64,000 bases of DNA from Lonicera japonica (Eukaryota > Streptophyta > Magnoliopsida > Dipsacales > Caprifoliaceae). The position numbers and the translations under genes were made by a program. Location of the stretch: the NCBI GenBank assembly GCA_021464415.1, contig JAKCWG010000186.1:1-64000 (forward strand). The letters are read 5' to 3'. This document shows positions 44,987-56,934 of this stretch, piece by piece. The first letter of the stretch is position 1. Every line of letters starts with the position of its first letter. The notes beneath the pieces are model-generated. The model was not told where the DNA came from. It saw nothing but the letters and a program-made list of their open reading frames with translations, and did no database searches.

Positions 44987-45412
44987 ATTACTCTTCTTCT
45001 TTAGGCACTAATCAATATCATGAGCAAATCAAAGATATCACTACTTTAAAGAGTGGTAGAGTTGTTGAAAATTAGATAAAGCCACCTCCATCTGAATATG
45101 TTCAAACAAGAAGGATGGAGGAAGAAGACGAAGAAGTTAAAACCGAGCAGTACATTCTACTAAAGCCTTGAGATAAGTTGAGATAGCTAAGGAAGCTAAG
45201 GCAAAAGCCTAGATTGTGAATGATGTTCCTGAAAAAGATGAAACTTCAATTCCTCACATTCCTGTTCCTTTTCCTCAAAGGTTGCAAAAACTAGCTAAAG
45301 ATAACTGTAATTCTGAGATTCTCGATCTTTTTAAGCAGGTAATGATCAACATTCCTCTTTTGGATGCGATCAAGCAAATTCCTTATTATACTAAGTTTTT
45401 TAAAGACTAGTG

Positions 45413-46135
45413 CACCATAAAGAGAAGAGTCTTTGTTCAAAAGAAAGCATTTTTAGCTAATCAGGCGAGCTCAATCATTCAACATAATTTTCCAGCCATG
45501 TACAAGGATCCTGGTTGTCCTACCATTTCTTGTTACATTGGTGATTAAAAGATTGAACATGCTCTCTTAGATCTTTGTTCTAGTGTGAACTTACTCTCTT
45601 ATTCTATTTATCATTAGTTAGGTTTGGGTGACTTGAAACCCACAAGAATTACCTTGCAACTGGCTAATCGTTCCGTGAAAGTTCCACGAGGAGTAGTTGA
45701 AGATATTTTAGTTAAGGTTAATAACTTTGTATATCCAATTGACTTTATTGTTCTAGATACTCAATCTATGGCTAACATTAGTACCTAGATTCCCATCATT
45801 CTAAGAATACCTTTCCTTGCTACTGTCAATGCTATTATCAGTGTTAGGAATGGTGTTATGAAGCTTTCATTCCGAAATATGACTCTCAATGTCAATATTT
45901 TGTCAATTCCTAGACAGCCAAATCTTGAAGAAGAAGATATTCAAGAAGCCAGTTACTTGGATACGGTTTTAGAGGAATACTTTGGTTTGTTACAGTATGA
46001 GGACCTAGTTGAGCCAACTTTGACTCATTCTCTTTTTGATTTTGATGGTTATTCTCCTATTGAGAAAGAGATAAGAGAGGCAGTTTTTAATCTCAATTCC
46101 AGCATAGATTCTAAAGAGCCCAAAGCAGAATAGGC
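45413..46135 (+). pseudogene. Athila-like aspartic protease region
   Basis: The frame after gag continues through stops. The active-site region reads LLDLCSSVNLLS near 45567-45602, where Athila proteases have a DLGAS-type core, so the catalytic aspartate stays and the glycine is cysteine. A TLQLANRSVKVPRGVVEDILVKV stretch follows (to about 45720) in the standard order, then PIDFIVLD. The frame 45858-46133 leads towards the RT. Stops at about 45546, 45615 and 45787 show decay. Confidence 0.7.
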
Positions 46136-46136
46136 T

Positions 46137-48990
46137 ATGTGGACTGAAAAGTTTGAAGAACTCTCACCGAGTAATTCTCTAGTCATCCCTTCTACGTTTG
46201 AAGCTCCCAAATTGGAACTTAAGCCCTTACTCCAGGAGCTAAAGTACGTTTTTTTAGGAGAATTCGAAACTTATCATCTCATAGTTCCAAGCAAGTTGAA
46301 TTCCACTCAAGAGTCTAAGCTCTTGAAAGACCTTAAGTTACACAAAGATGCGTTAGGATGGACTATAACTAATCTTAAAGGTATAAGTCCTGATATCTGA
46401 ACTAGTAAGATATACCTTGAAGAAGATACTAAGCTATCTCGACAGATGCAGAGGAAGTTAAATCCCAACATGGAAGAAGTAGTTTGCAAGGAAGTTCTTA
46501 AACTCTTAGATGTTGGTATCATTTACCCTATCTCTAATAGCAAATGAGTAAGTCTTACTTAAGTTGTGCCTAAAAAGTCTGGCATAACTGTTGTTCCTAA
46601 TGCTGAAGGTAAGCTAGTTTCCACACATGTTACCACTGGTTGGTCCATGCGTATTGATTATCGCAAGCTTAACTCTGTAACCAGGAAAGATCATTGTTCA
46701 CTCCCATTTCTTGATCAAACTTTGGAGACAGTGGCTGGTCATTCTTTCTATTGCTTTTTAGATGGTTACAGTGGTTACAATCAAATAGAGATTGCTCCCG
46801 AAGATCAGGAGAAACCCACTTTCACTTATCCTTTTGGTACTTTTGCTTACAAGAGAATGCCAATTTGGCTTTTGCAATGCACCAGCGACCTTCCAAAGGT
46901 GTATGTGTGAACACCCTAATCCACGACTCTCGTGTGAACCTAACAAGCTTTTCGCATCAAGTCTTGAGTCATCATGCATATAAGAGACCATTAGGAAAAA
47001 ATCCTGATTTTCGAGCGCGTCAGGAATCTACCACAACCATGTTGCCACTTCGCTTACTAGAAAAATTGAGTTTTTTGATAGCCAGCTGCACGCCCCCCAA
47101 CCTCACGGTTGGCTCCCAACTTTATGATTGGCGCATACCCTAGTCGCACAGTTGGCTTCGAGCCACACGCCTTAGCCGCAACCCTCCCTAGCCGTACGGC
47201 TGGCTCCTAGCTGCGTGGCTACCCAGGCCATTTTCTGCATTTTTTCTCTATAAATAGGACCCTTGGGCTCTCATTTGGGGATATCAACACTCAGTAGTGT
47301 TTTTAGTAAGGGAAAACTCTGTCCAAATTATTAGAGAGTCTTTTCTTTTGGAAAATTTCTAGAAATAGAGAGTTAGAGAGAGAAAGTTAGGGAGAGAAAG
47401 TTTTAGAGAGAGAAAGTTAGTGAGAGAAAGTCCTAGAGAGAGAAGGAAGCAAGCAAGGCAATCAAGGCAAGGTTCTTATTTCTTCTTCAAGCGCATCAGG
47501 TACGTCTTTCTACAACTCTCCTACTGCATTTCAAATTCATTTTTAAATACAAAAAATTAGATAACTTGCAAAGAAGTTCACAGTTTTCTAAACTAGTCCA
47601 TTCTAAGTTTTACAAGAAATCTAAAATCCGTTTTGAAACGTTTTCAAAACAAACAAAAATACAAAAAACAGTTTCCAAACAAAAGGAACTATGAGACTCT
47701 GATTTCATTCTACGAATGAATACGTAGGTGCTTGCAAAGCTCGAGTTTGATTTCAAAATACCGTTTTAAACTGAATTCATCCGGAAAGGACTATTCTGAA
47801 AACTATTCAAACTACTTGCAAGATATCTAAAGTAAGAATTAAATACATGATCCATTAAGAGACCGAAAGGGTGAATTGGGTGCCTAACACCTTCCCAATT
47901 CATAACGTAGTTCCCGAACCCTAGCAAAATATATTTTAAACTCTAGTTTCAAACGTATGAAAGATAGTTTGTTTTCAAATTATCCTTCGTACGATCTTTT
48001 GTTTATTTTCTTGTAAAACAAAATGGCGACTCTATAAAACAAGTTTTCATTTATTCGAAACGAAAGAAAATCGAGAAGTATGGGTCTCGGGTCCGGATTC
48101 TCACAGTATGATGAGTATCTTTAGTGACATGGTGGAAACGTTTCTCGAAATTTTCATGGACGATTTCTCTCTTTTTGGTGATTCTTTTAAAGATTGTCTC
48201 CAGAATTTGGAGAAAGTCTTGGTTCGTTGCAAGGACAATAATCTTGTTCTGAATTGGGAAAATGCCATTTCATGGTTACCCAAGGAATTGTTTTAGGTCA
48301 TATTGTCTCAACTGAAGGAATCTAAGTGGATAAGGCTAAATTGACCTCATTGCTAATTTGCCAGTTCCCAAAATTGTCAAAGAGGTTAGATCATTTTTAG
48401 GCCACGCTGGTTTCTATATATAAGAGGTTTATCAAAGACTTCAATGCTATCTCTCCACCCCTATGTAACCTGATAACCAAGGATGCACCATTTGAATGGA
48501 CTTCAGCGTGTCAAGAAGCTTTCGACAAGCTCAAGGAAATGCTCACAACTGTACCCAATGTGTAACCACCTGATTGGACTTACCATTTGAGCTTATGTGC
48601 GACGCTAGTGATGATGCCATTAGAGTTGTCTTAGGTCAAAGGAAGGACAAGAAGCCCCATATTATTTAATACGCTAACCAAACTTTAAATGATGCTCAGT
48701 TGAACTATTCCACGACTGAGAAAGAGTTGCTAGCAATTGTTTTTTCTTTAGATAAGTTTCGATCTTACCTTATTAGATCACCGATTGTCTACTTTACTGA
48801 TCACTCAGCAATTAAGTATCTCCTTACGAAGAAAGATGCGAAAGCAAGGTTAATTAGGTGGATCCTACTGTTCCAAGAAATTGACTTGATTATCAAGCAT
48901 AAGAAAGGAGTAGAAAATGTGGTAGCTAATCACTTATCTAGGCTCATTAGCGAAGTTCGAGACACAGAAAATTTACCTATTTAAGAAAAA
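46137..48990 (+). pseudogene. Athila-like reverse transcriptase-RNase H, interrupted by a 1.2-kb LTR
   Basis: RT begins with a PKLELKPLLQELKYVFLG segment (46200-46260). It runs through VPKKSGITVV, MRIDYRKLNSVTRKD and YCFLDGYSGYNQI (46566-46800), then YPFGTFAYKRMP, where a shift occurs. The LTR insertion at 46906 cuts it just after the FQR-type motif. It resumes at 48106 with MSIFSDMVE and the catalytic FMDD at 48153-48164, so the insert separates the palm from the catalytic box by 1.2 kb. Further shifts occur at 48294 and 48420. RNase H is well kept (48700-48984): TTEKELLAIVF, TDHSAIKYLLTKKDAK, GVENVVANHLSRL. Confidence 0.8.
46901..48110 (+). mobile_element. Solo Tat-type LTR inside the Athila RT gene, gtatg duplication
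   Basis: The unit starts tgtgaacaccc (46906) and ends ggattctcaca (48105), exactly 1200 bp, flanked by identical gtatg (46901-46905, 48106-48110). It shares its right end, the TATA box (47249), the gaccgaaaggg block (47859-47920) and a tggcgactct motif (48024, 82 bp from the right end) with the unit 2643-4429. A patch of diverged cggttggct/ccgtacgg repeats at 47095-47220 stands where the other unit has its palindrome array. A run of gagagaaagt repeats lies at 47368-47440. Confidence 0.9.
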
Positions 48991-49023
48991 AATTCAGAAG
49001 AACAACTGATAGCTATTCCTAGT

Positions 49024-50322
49024 TTGCCATGGTATACAGATATCGTGAATTACCTTACCACAGGAAAGGTTCCTGATTGGCCTCGTCAAGAGGGAAATCG
49101 GTTCTTTACTTTGGTGAAGAATTTCTATTTTCATGATCCGTACTTATACAAGTACTGTCCTAATCAAATATTAAAAAGACGTGTCCCAGCAGAGGAAGCT
49201 AAATCCATCATGTATGCTTGTTATGAAACAGCATGCGGGGGCATTTTTCTTTCCGCAAAACGGTGGATAAAATTTTGCAATGTGGTTTTTACTGGCCTAC
49301 TATTTTCAAAGATGTGAAGAACTACTGCAGAATGTGCGCTCTTTGTCAAATGCTAAGTGCAAATTCAAGAAGGAACATGATGCCTCAAACTAATATCATG
49401 TCAGTTGAAATTTTTTATTGTTGGGGTATAGACTTCATGGGGCCATTTCCTCTTTCATTTGGGCACCAGTACATTCTTGTCGCTATCGAATATGTGTCTA
49501 AATGAGTTAAAGTCATTCCCACTAGAAATAATTATCATTTTACGGTTATTACATTCCTTAAACAAAATATCATTTCTAGGTTTGGCACACCAAAAGTGAT
49601 AATAAGTGATCAAGGCAGTCACTTCTGTAATAAACTGTTTGAGAAATTTATATAGCATTACGGAGTGAAACACCAAGTCTCTTTAGCGCATCACCACAGA
49701 CAAATGGTCAAGTTCAATTAGCCAACAGAGTGATCAAGAGAATCCTCAAGAAAACAGTCAATGTTAATCGGAGAGATTGGTCTATTCGTTTGACAGATGC
49801 TTTATGGGCTTATCGAACCGCCTATAAAACGAGTTTGAATATGTGCCCGTACTGGTTATTTTATGGTAAGGCATGCCATCTCCCTCTGGAGATTGAACAG
49901 AAGGCATTCTGGGCTATTAAAGCTAAACTTCAATCTTCGAAAGAGTGGTAAAGAGAGGAGCTTGCAATTGAATGAACTTGAAGAATTACGTCATGATGCG
50001 TATGATAATTCTATAATTTTCAAGGAAAAAACAAAGCATTTCCATGATCAAAAAGTCCTGAGGAAGAATTTTGAGCCCGGATAAAAAGTTCTATTTTATG
50101 ATTCATGGCTCCATTTATTTTCTAAAAAACTTCGGTCAAGATGGACTAGTCTTTTCAAAATTCGTACAGTCTTTCCTTATGAAGCAGTGGAATTGGAGAA
50201 TCCAAAAGATGGCAGTATGTTTAAAGTTAATAGGCATCGATTGAGGCCATTTTTGGAGAAGCTTGATAACAGTGAACAGAGCATTGAGTTGGTCGAACCT
50301 AACTATGATGCTACTGGATGAT
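49024..50322 (+). pseudogene. Athila-like integrase and C-terminal domain
   Basis: The zinc-binding start (49200-49330) is shifted once; a CRMCALCQ pair of cysteines lies at 49327-49350. The catalytic core follows with GIDFMGPFP (49425) and, after a stop at 49502, ISDQGSHFC (49605) bearing the second aspartate. A frame loss near 49650-49700 leads to [20 protein letters not shown] (49770-49830). The C-terminus runs through LFYDSWLHLF and FKVNRHRLRPFLE to a stop at 50320. No chromodomain is seen, as expected outside chromoviruses. Confidence 0.75.
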
Positions 50323-50981
50323 CGAGAAGAATTGTCGCACTCTATATAATTTGTATGCTTATGTTTACATCTTTTGTATATTTTTTTTTCATTTTCATTG
50401 TCTCATGTGTTTGCTATCATTCTTTATTGGTGATCTCAAATCCCAGTTCGAACTGCTTATCTTTTCAAATTTACATCGCGTATAAACCATCCCGGTTAAC
50501 GGTTTGTAAATGATTTTAAAACACAAGGACTATGTCATTCTGAGTTTGGGGAAGGATAAATCATTAAATTCTGCGCATTTATTTGTTTCATAGCATTCTC
50601 GCGAATTCAAGGAAAATTTTCATTTTCATTTTTTTTATTTTTATTTTTATTTTTGGCTTTTTGGAGCATCACTCGGTCACGAAAAGGCTAAATTTAAAAA
50701 ATATCAAGTAAGACATTTAGAAAATTTTCTATCTTTGTGAAAAATTACTTGATAATATTTTTAGTGACCATTGGGGAGAGTTTTCTGTTTTGCAAAAAAA
50801 ATAAAAAAACAAAATTCCTTTCTTCTTTCTATCCCGCCGAACCCCCCCCCCCCCAAACTGTTCTTTTCTTTTCTTCTTCCTTTCCTCTTCTTTCTTCTTT
50901 CATTCTTCTTTCTTCCTCCATATTCATTCTTTTCCTCCATTTTCAAACACCACCAAGCTTTCATTTCTCGATATTTTCGCA
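50323..50981 (+). other. Spacer between pol and the 3' ORF of the Athila element
   Basis: Non-coding, with a tgagtttggggaagga purine-rich motif at 50539, a pyrimidine-rich tract at 50815-50945 and a 12-13 base C run near 50841-50853. Confidence 0.5.
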
Positions 50982-52240
50982 ATGCCTCCATGCACACAAC
51001 CGCCCAAACCAACTCAGATTACACATGCAATTCCAGATGGAGTCGAGGGAGGTTTTAGATCTACTGCAGACCGTTGTTGGTACGAGTCTATATTTCGCAC
51101 CCGAGAAGTCTTGATAGAGCATCCTTTAGAGGAGAGACCTACGCATGATGATCCATTACTTTATCACATTATTCTTCCGCACAATGGTTGGTACGCTGCG
51201 CTGAAGGTCACTTGCGAGGCCAACGTTACTCTGTGTCGCGAATTTGTGGCTAGTCTAATATGCAAGGGTCCTCATTGCTACACTGCATTCGTTCGAGGGA
51301 TTCGTATTAATCTTACGCCAAAGTTTGTTTCTGAGGTTACGGGTGTCACGCTAATGCCCAACTTTGAGTGCTCGTACTTATTAGGTGCTCCAAGTATGCC
51401 TACGCCCATAGAGGTCACTTTTACGCTCTACGAAATACCCACGGAGTGGGATGGGTCTGGTCATCTTCTCCGAGATTGGTCAGCACCTTAATTTTTGGAT
51501 TTTCATTTGGTTTTGGTTGGTTGTATTTTTCCTACGAGCCAGAAGTCAAAGATTTATCTATTGACTGCTCGTGTTTTCTACGCGATAGTTAGTGGCAGGC
51601 GAGTGGACTTAAGTTAGTGTTGGATTGAGGCTATTATAGCCGGGGTGGAGGATGTTAGGAAGTTTGTTTCTTGTGGAGTTCTTATCACCCGCCTATGCAC
51701 ATACAGAGGTATTAGGAGGGTGGTGGTGATGAGATGATACTTCCGAGAGGCCCAATTTGCGCTGCTTTTACGACGAGATCTACATCATAAAAAAAGTGTA
51801 GAGGTGCGGTTGCACAAGGCCCAGTAGGGGAGGAAGTTGAGGAGGATGATGCTTTTGACACTCATACTACTAATTTGCCGCCACCATCACTCAGTACATC
51901 ACAGGCTGGACCATCTCAGATATATGGAAACGGTGAGACCCTGACTATGGATGGTTTGATGCATATGATGAAACGTATGCTCAAAGGGCAAGAGGAGCTC
52001 CAAATTCAGTTTCAGAGGCGAGTAGAGATAGAGGAAAACCAACACAGTGCTATGAGGAGCAGATACACGAAGTTGTACCGCAGCAAACCGCATTGACCAG
52101 TCTGTTTCTTGCATGGATAGATCCTCGGCCGAGCTATGAGCTAGGATGCCAGGAGGCCACAATGCTGATGAGTCTGAAAGTTCTGAGGAGAGCAGTGAGG
52201 AAGAGTCAGATGGTGACGGAGGAGACTATCAGTTAGGCTA
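50982..52240 (+). pseudogene. Extra 3' ORF of the Athila element (plant-transposon-protein-like)
   Basis: The first frame (50982-51491, 169 codons) reads HNGWYAALKV, CREFVASL and FVRGIRINLTPKFV, the layout of the plant retrotransposon accessory domain known as putative plant transposon protein. After a stop the reading can be followed in another frame (51560-51690: FYAIVSGRRVDL, GVLITRLC). A methionine/glutamine-rich coiled-coil-like segment comes at 51940-52096. Athila-type elements often carry such a frame between pol and the 3' LTR; its role is unknown and the env-like label sometimes used is not supported here. At least three breaks are present. Confidence 0.5.
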
Positions 52241-52538
52241 GGGATTATGATTTCTTTGTGTTCTATGTTTAGATCCCGTAGGCTTAGGTTTTTGCTGTTA
52301 TGGAGGTGTTTGAATATGATGTATTTTATTTCGAACTTGTTTTTTTAATTTATATATATATATATATATATGTCTTGTTCGAATGAAATGTGATGCTCTT
52401 GTTATTGTTGTATTACTTATTTTATAGAATTATCTGCTTACCTATATTTTATAGAATTATCTGCTTACCTATATTTTATCTACACTAATTGTTTATCTAG
52501 ATCCATTTTGTGAAGCTATATAGATACATATCTTACAC

Positions 52539-53321
52539 TTGGCACTAATGTCGTCTAATTATTCTTCCCCCGCACATAAAATATCATCTCAAGACAGGAG
52601 CCTGGATGATTTGCCTATGTTAGGGCTAGATACAGATGCCCCTGACCACGGTAATCTGAAGAACATTTCACCAGCCTTAAATTCATTTGAGAGCCCGGAG
52701 GGTGGTAATCAGCTTACTCGTGAGCCATTCACATTTCGAAAGAAGTTGTCTAGTGATGATGTAAAATGTAAAGAAGACGGGAATAAATATATTGACATTG
52801 ATGTTGAGATGACTGATGATAGTGAATCAGGTGAAGAAGCTATAAACGTGTGGAAGTTAAGTCAATCTATATCAGTTGCAACTGAATGTCAATTTAATTA
52901 TGATCCAATTGAGCCATTAGATTAGGAGTTTGATGAACCCATGAAGGAAGCTGATCAGTTGGAGGATGAGCAATCTATCTTACATGCATGAGCCCCTTTA
53001 CGCGTTGAATTAAAAAGTTCTTGGCCCGCTAAGTTTACTGAACTGGCTAAGGTAAGTAAGAAAAGGCCATATGTAGAAGAGGAGTCAGATCCTTCTATGG
53101 GTGAAGAGAGTGAATATGAAGAGAAATTTGATTTATCTGAAGATTCCAATTTCGAAAGTAGCAATGATAAGTTTGATGGGTCTGACAAGGAGAGTGATAG
53201 CAGTAATGGTACACACTGGTGGTCTGAATCATCTATTGAAGATCAAATGATGCCATATAAAATAGCGAAGAGAGCACTCCATCCACTTGAAGATACTGTT
53301 GATGTAAAGACTTTATATTAA
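52539..53321 (+). pseudogene. Unidentified acidic serine-rich reading frame with two stops
   Basis: One frame spans about 261 codons, broken by tag near 52923 and tga near 52989. Both halves are rich in aspartate, glutamate and serine (DDSESGEEAI, ESEYEEKFDLSEDS, GSDKESDSSNG). I recognise no domain. It lies inside the Athila element between the accessory ORF and the 3' LTR. The composition being constant across the two stops suggests a single decayed ORF. It may be a second accessory frame of the element or a captured host fragment. Confidence 0.4.
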
Positions 53322-55449
53322 TTACATCCACAGGATTGAAAGTTTGTGCAGGATGAGATATTCTTATTCTGGTATCCAGAAGTGGACATTGAAGCTTACA
53401 AAGGAGGATGGCAGGTAGAATAGTATGTTCGACAATCCGTAAAGGCGAGCTAAGAATTATAAAGCCTACATTGTGGATTGTTGATTTGCATGATTAAGGC
53501 ATGAGAAATGTGGTTAGATCTTTTGAGATCTGGGGTATCACAATCTTCGTATGGCCCAGCCTTCGCTTAACTCATGAGTAGATACAAAGGTAAGCAAGGT
53601 AAGTAGTTTAGGATTTTTTTTTCCCAATTGTTTATTTTTAGCTTTTAGTATATTCGATGTTGCTAACATGCAGGTTTTCATTAAGTTAACCCACTCTCAG
53701 GTATACTTTTCCTTCTTTTTCAATTATTTCAGTCCCTTGCATGCATGCTTTTATACTTGTTTCGTAACATTGGGGACAATGTTGGATTTTAGTTGGGGGA
53801 GGGAGACATGTGGTCAAATTTTATCGAAAAGCCTGCATGCAAGTAACTTAGGATAGTCGTTTTGCTTTATTTTTATTTTCTTTCTTTAAAAAATAAAAAA
53901 TAAAAAATAAAAAATAAAAAATAAAAAATAAAAAATAAAAAACAAAATAATAATTTAAGATTACAAGTTTAAGTCGTTCCATCTAGTTCTGTTTTGCTTT
54001 CTCTCATTGGGCGACGACACATTCTTGAGTTGATTTAGTATATGGTGTAGTATTCGATAAACTAGAGAAGTTTCTGAATCTTCTTGTTGTTTAAAAGATG
54101 CATGCTAAGTTGAATCTATTTGTTTGTGTACTTTTCGGCATTGCTTAATATTAGAATGATAGATCTTAACTAGTGAAATGATCTGTTCAAAATTAAAGTG
54201 GAGACCATATAGCCGTGAAGTTTTGAGCAATTCTTTCATATCTAAGAGTTATATACATAAACTCTAATTCCTGAAAAGCATTTTACAAATCGATTGAATC
54301 TTTTAAATTACAATTTTAATTCAGTTTTATAAAGGTAAGTCCATGAGATGCTAAATCATGAAAGGCCTTGTAGTTGTCTGAATTTAGAAGTTGGAAGCTA
54401 AGGAAATGATATAGACCATCTTTGTTTAAGCCACTAGCCTTAGCATATCCTTACATTTTATCCGTAACAGCCCTTTTGAAGCCTGAAGCCTTGTTTCAAA
54501 GTTAAACCTAAGCCTGTACTAAAAATTCCACATCCATTGGCTCGTTTGCACAAAAGGCTCAAAAGTAGAGGCATGGTCAAGTATGCTAATCTGGAAAAAA
54601 AATTAAAAGAGAAGCAGAAAAAGCAAAGAATGAGATATTTGCATTGAGAAAAATGAATATGCGTGAATGATGATGTTTATTGAAAATGCAAATTGAAGGT
54701 TGTATACAATATAATTAGAATGTGGGTATTGAAGTAAAGAGAAAGAGCTAAAAAGCCTTTGAGCATCACAAAAATAAGCAAACGAGTCTTTTGAATTCCC
54801 AGTTGACCCGTTCGTTTTGTAACAATTACCCCTAGCCCCATTACAACCTAATAAAGTCCTATTTGATCCTTAGTGGCTTAGTTTCGAGGTTTAGATGATG
54901 AGAAGGTATACAAAAGCATTCTTGCCTTTGTAAAATTTGAATATCTTTCCCAGAGACTCCTACTCTTTTATTTTAGCGTCTTTTCATTTTAAACATACAT
55001 GAGGCATTTGATTTTGATTACAAATATTCCATTTAGCCCATATGTGGAGAGATATACCTAATTCGTAGCGATTCATTTATTGAGTGTATATCCGGTAAGA
55101 GTTTGAGTCAAAGCTTAGCATGAACTAAGTATGGATCTATGATTGGTTTTGAAAGTTGAAAGTCAATGCATTTGCCCACGCACACACATTTATGATCTAT
55201 ATTTATGCAATGCCGTATTTTGAATGCATCAAGATTGTTATTTCTCTTGTATATCTCTTGCTAATGTGTCATTAAGTCAGTTTAGGTCCTTGCTGAGCCA
55301 TTTGAGAGAGAATTTATGTATAATAGGTGACTTTGGGACAAGACTTGAATTGCAATTGGAAATTTTGTGGGTATATTCACTGGAAACCCTCATGAGACAC
55401 AACTCGTCCTGTTAGGGGTGACCTATGGGTTTAAAGGCTTATTGCATGC
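53322..55449 (+). other. 3' non-coding region of the Athila element
   Basis: No coding sequence. A cattggggacaatgttgg ... gttgggggaggga segment at 53770-53805 is the kind of conserved purine-rich stretch seen in the 3' part of Athila elements. A heptamer repeat lies at 53887-53945. A taacaattacccctagcccc segment at 54818-54840 is also familiar from Athila 3' regions. Confidence 0.5.
53887..53945. repeat. (AAAAAAT)n heptamer tandem repeat
   Basis: About eight units of aaaaaat-type heptamers with almost no variation. Confidence 0.9.
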
Positions 55450-56817
55450 GCTTAATGTAGGGGTGTTTTCGGTTTCGGTCTGGGTAGAAAATAAGTACCC
55501 CAAACCTAAACCAAATATAAAAATTCAATTTCGGTTCGGTTCGGTTTCGGTTTCGGTTTCTAAAACTTCGAAACCCAAACTCGAACCAAACTTTTCGGTT
55601 CAGTTTCGGTTCGGTTTTATTCAGTTTTAACATATATTTTTTTTTCATTTTTTCTAAATCAATTTAGCATAACAATGTAATACTAATAATAATGTAAGTA
55701 GGGGTGTTTTCGGTTTCGGTCGGGGTAGAAACTAGAGTATCCCAAACCCTCCCCAAAATTTATAGTTCGGTTTCGGTTCGGTTCGATTTCGGTTTTTGTA
55801 CCTATGAAACCCAAACCCTCCCAAAACTATTCGGTTTCGGTCCAGTTCTATCTCATTCGGGTTTTTTTTTGTATTGTTAAAACTTTAGTTCAAAATTGTA
55901 CTAAAAATATAAATTCACTCAAAAGGCGCTACAAAAAAAATTATATAATGTATTTATTTTAATAATTAACTTAAGTAATTATTTGTAAATGTAAATAATA
56001 CATAAGGTTGGGTCATTTATATAATGTAAATGTTGTAAGAAAGTTTCCTTTTTTTTTAATGTCTTGTAAGACAACTTAAGTAATTACATTAAATTAGCAA
56101 ATTTTTTTTTTTTTAAAGATTCAGTTTTTCGGTCCAGTTCGGGGACCCCGAATCCCCAACCTATATCGACCCAAATCAATCGATTTCAGTTTCGATTTTT
56201 TATTTCAGTTTCAGTTTTTTTTTGGTTCATGAAATTTTGGATCGTAACGGACCGGTTCGGTTCGTTCGTTCGGTTTTCGGATTTTTGACAACACCCCTAA
56301 ATGTAAGAATGGTTCATATTCAAATTAAAGTCTTATTTTTTTAGAAACAAGGAGCAAACATATATAGACTATATTTTGGATTTAGTTACAATTTTATTTG
56401 TACATTTACAAGAATAAAACACATTAAATAAAATGATGAAATATCTTACCATCATATATGTGATAAAAAAATCTTAGCTCTGTGTAATTAATTCAATAAT
56501 AAGGGCACGCGTTAATGACTATTTTTTCAAGATTATCACAATATGTAATTATTAAGGAACTTATTCTTATAAAAAGCCATTTTTTTCGTATTATAATATA
56601 ATTAACGTGTGCCATTAGAGTATCTATTAACATTTTTTTTCTTATACATAATTCGGTTCGATTTAGTTCGGTTTTGAGCTAGCTTACCCCAAACCCGAAC
56701 CAAACTTTTTGGTTTCGGTTCGGTTTTCTCGTTTTCGGTTTCGATTTTTTTCGGTTCAGGGTTTTACGGATCGGTTCGGTCGGTTTTCGAATTGGCATTA
56801 ACACTCCTAGCTTAATA
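55450..56817 (+). mobile_element. hAT-type MITE, outer copy
   Basis: Ends are taggggtgtt (55458) and aacactccta (to 56809), inverted with one mismatch. Flanks gcttaatg (55450-55457) and gcttaata (56810-56817) are an 8-bp duplication with one change, the length made by hAT transposases. Subterminal cggtttcggttcgg repeats fill both ends. Without the nested copy the element is about 743 bp and has no coding capacity. Confidence 0.85.
55691..56307 (+). mobile_element. hAT-type MITE, inner copy nested in the outer one
   Basis: Ends are taggggtgtt (55699) and aacaccccta (to 56299), perfect 10-bp inverted repeats, with identical 8-bp flanks aatgtaag (55691-55698, 56300-56307). The element is 601 bp with the same subterminal cggtttcggt repeats as the outer copy. 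Confidence 0.93.
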
Positions 56818-56934
56818 CAACTGTTTAGTTTAGGATTGTGTTTTTCTTTCTTTTTTTTGTATATTTTTTTTGAGAGATATATGTCATCTTATCACTCTAT
56901 TGCTAGAGACTAGCAATACGTTAGTTAGAAGAGG

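Larger units (their letters stand above)
43205..45412 (+). pseudogene. Athila-like gag, C-terminal part, split by an LTR
   Basis: Before the LTR (43205-43574) the frame is proline/glutamine-rich with a GENLQGMFQQMLQTMN-type stretch near 43430-43480. After it (45000-45412) an ITTLKSGRVVEN segment leads to IPHIPVPFPQRL and FKQVMINIPLLDAIKQIPYYTKFFKD (45216-45410). These are the end of gag just before protease in Athila elements. A stop interrupts near 45075. Confidence 0.65.

Noticed and set aside
50737..51114. Proline/phenylalanine-rich frame and its antisense lysine-rich frame
   Set aside because: Both are translations of a pyrimidine tract and a C homopolymer between Athila pol and its accessory ORF.
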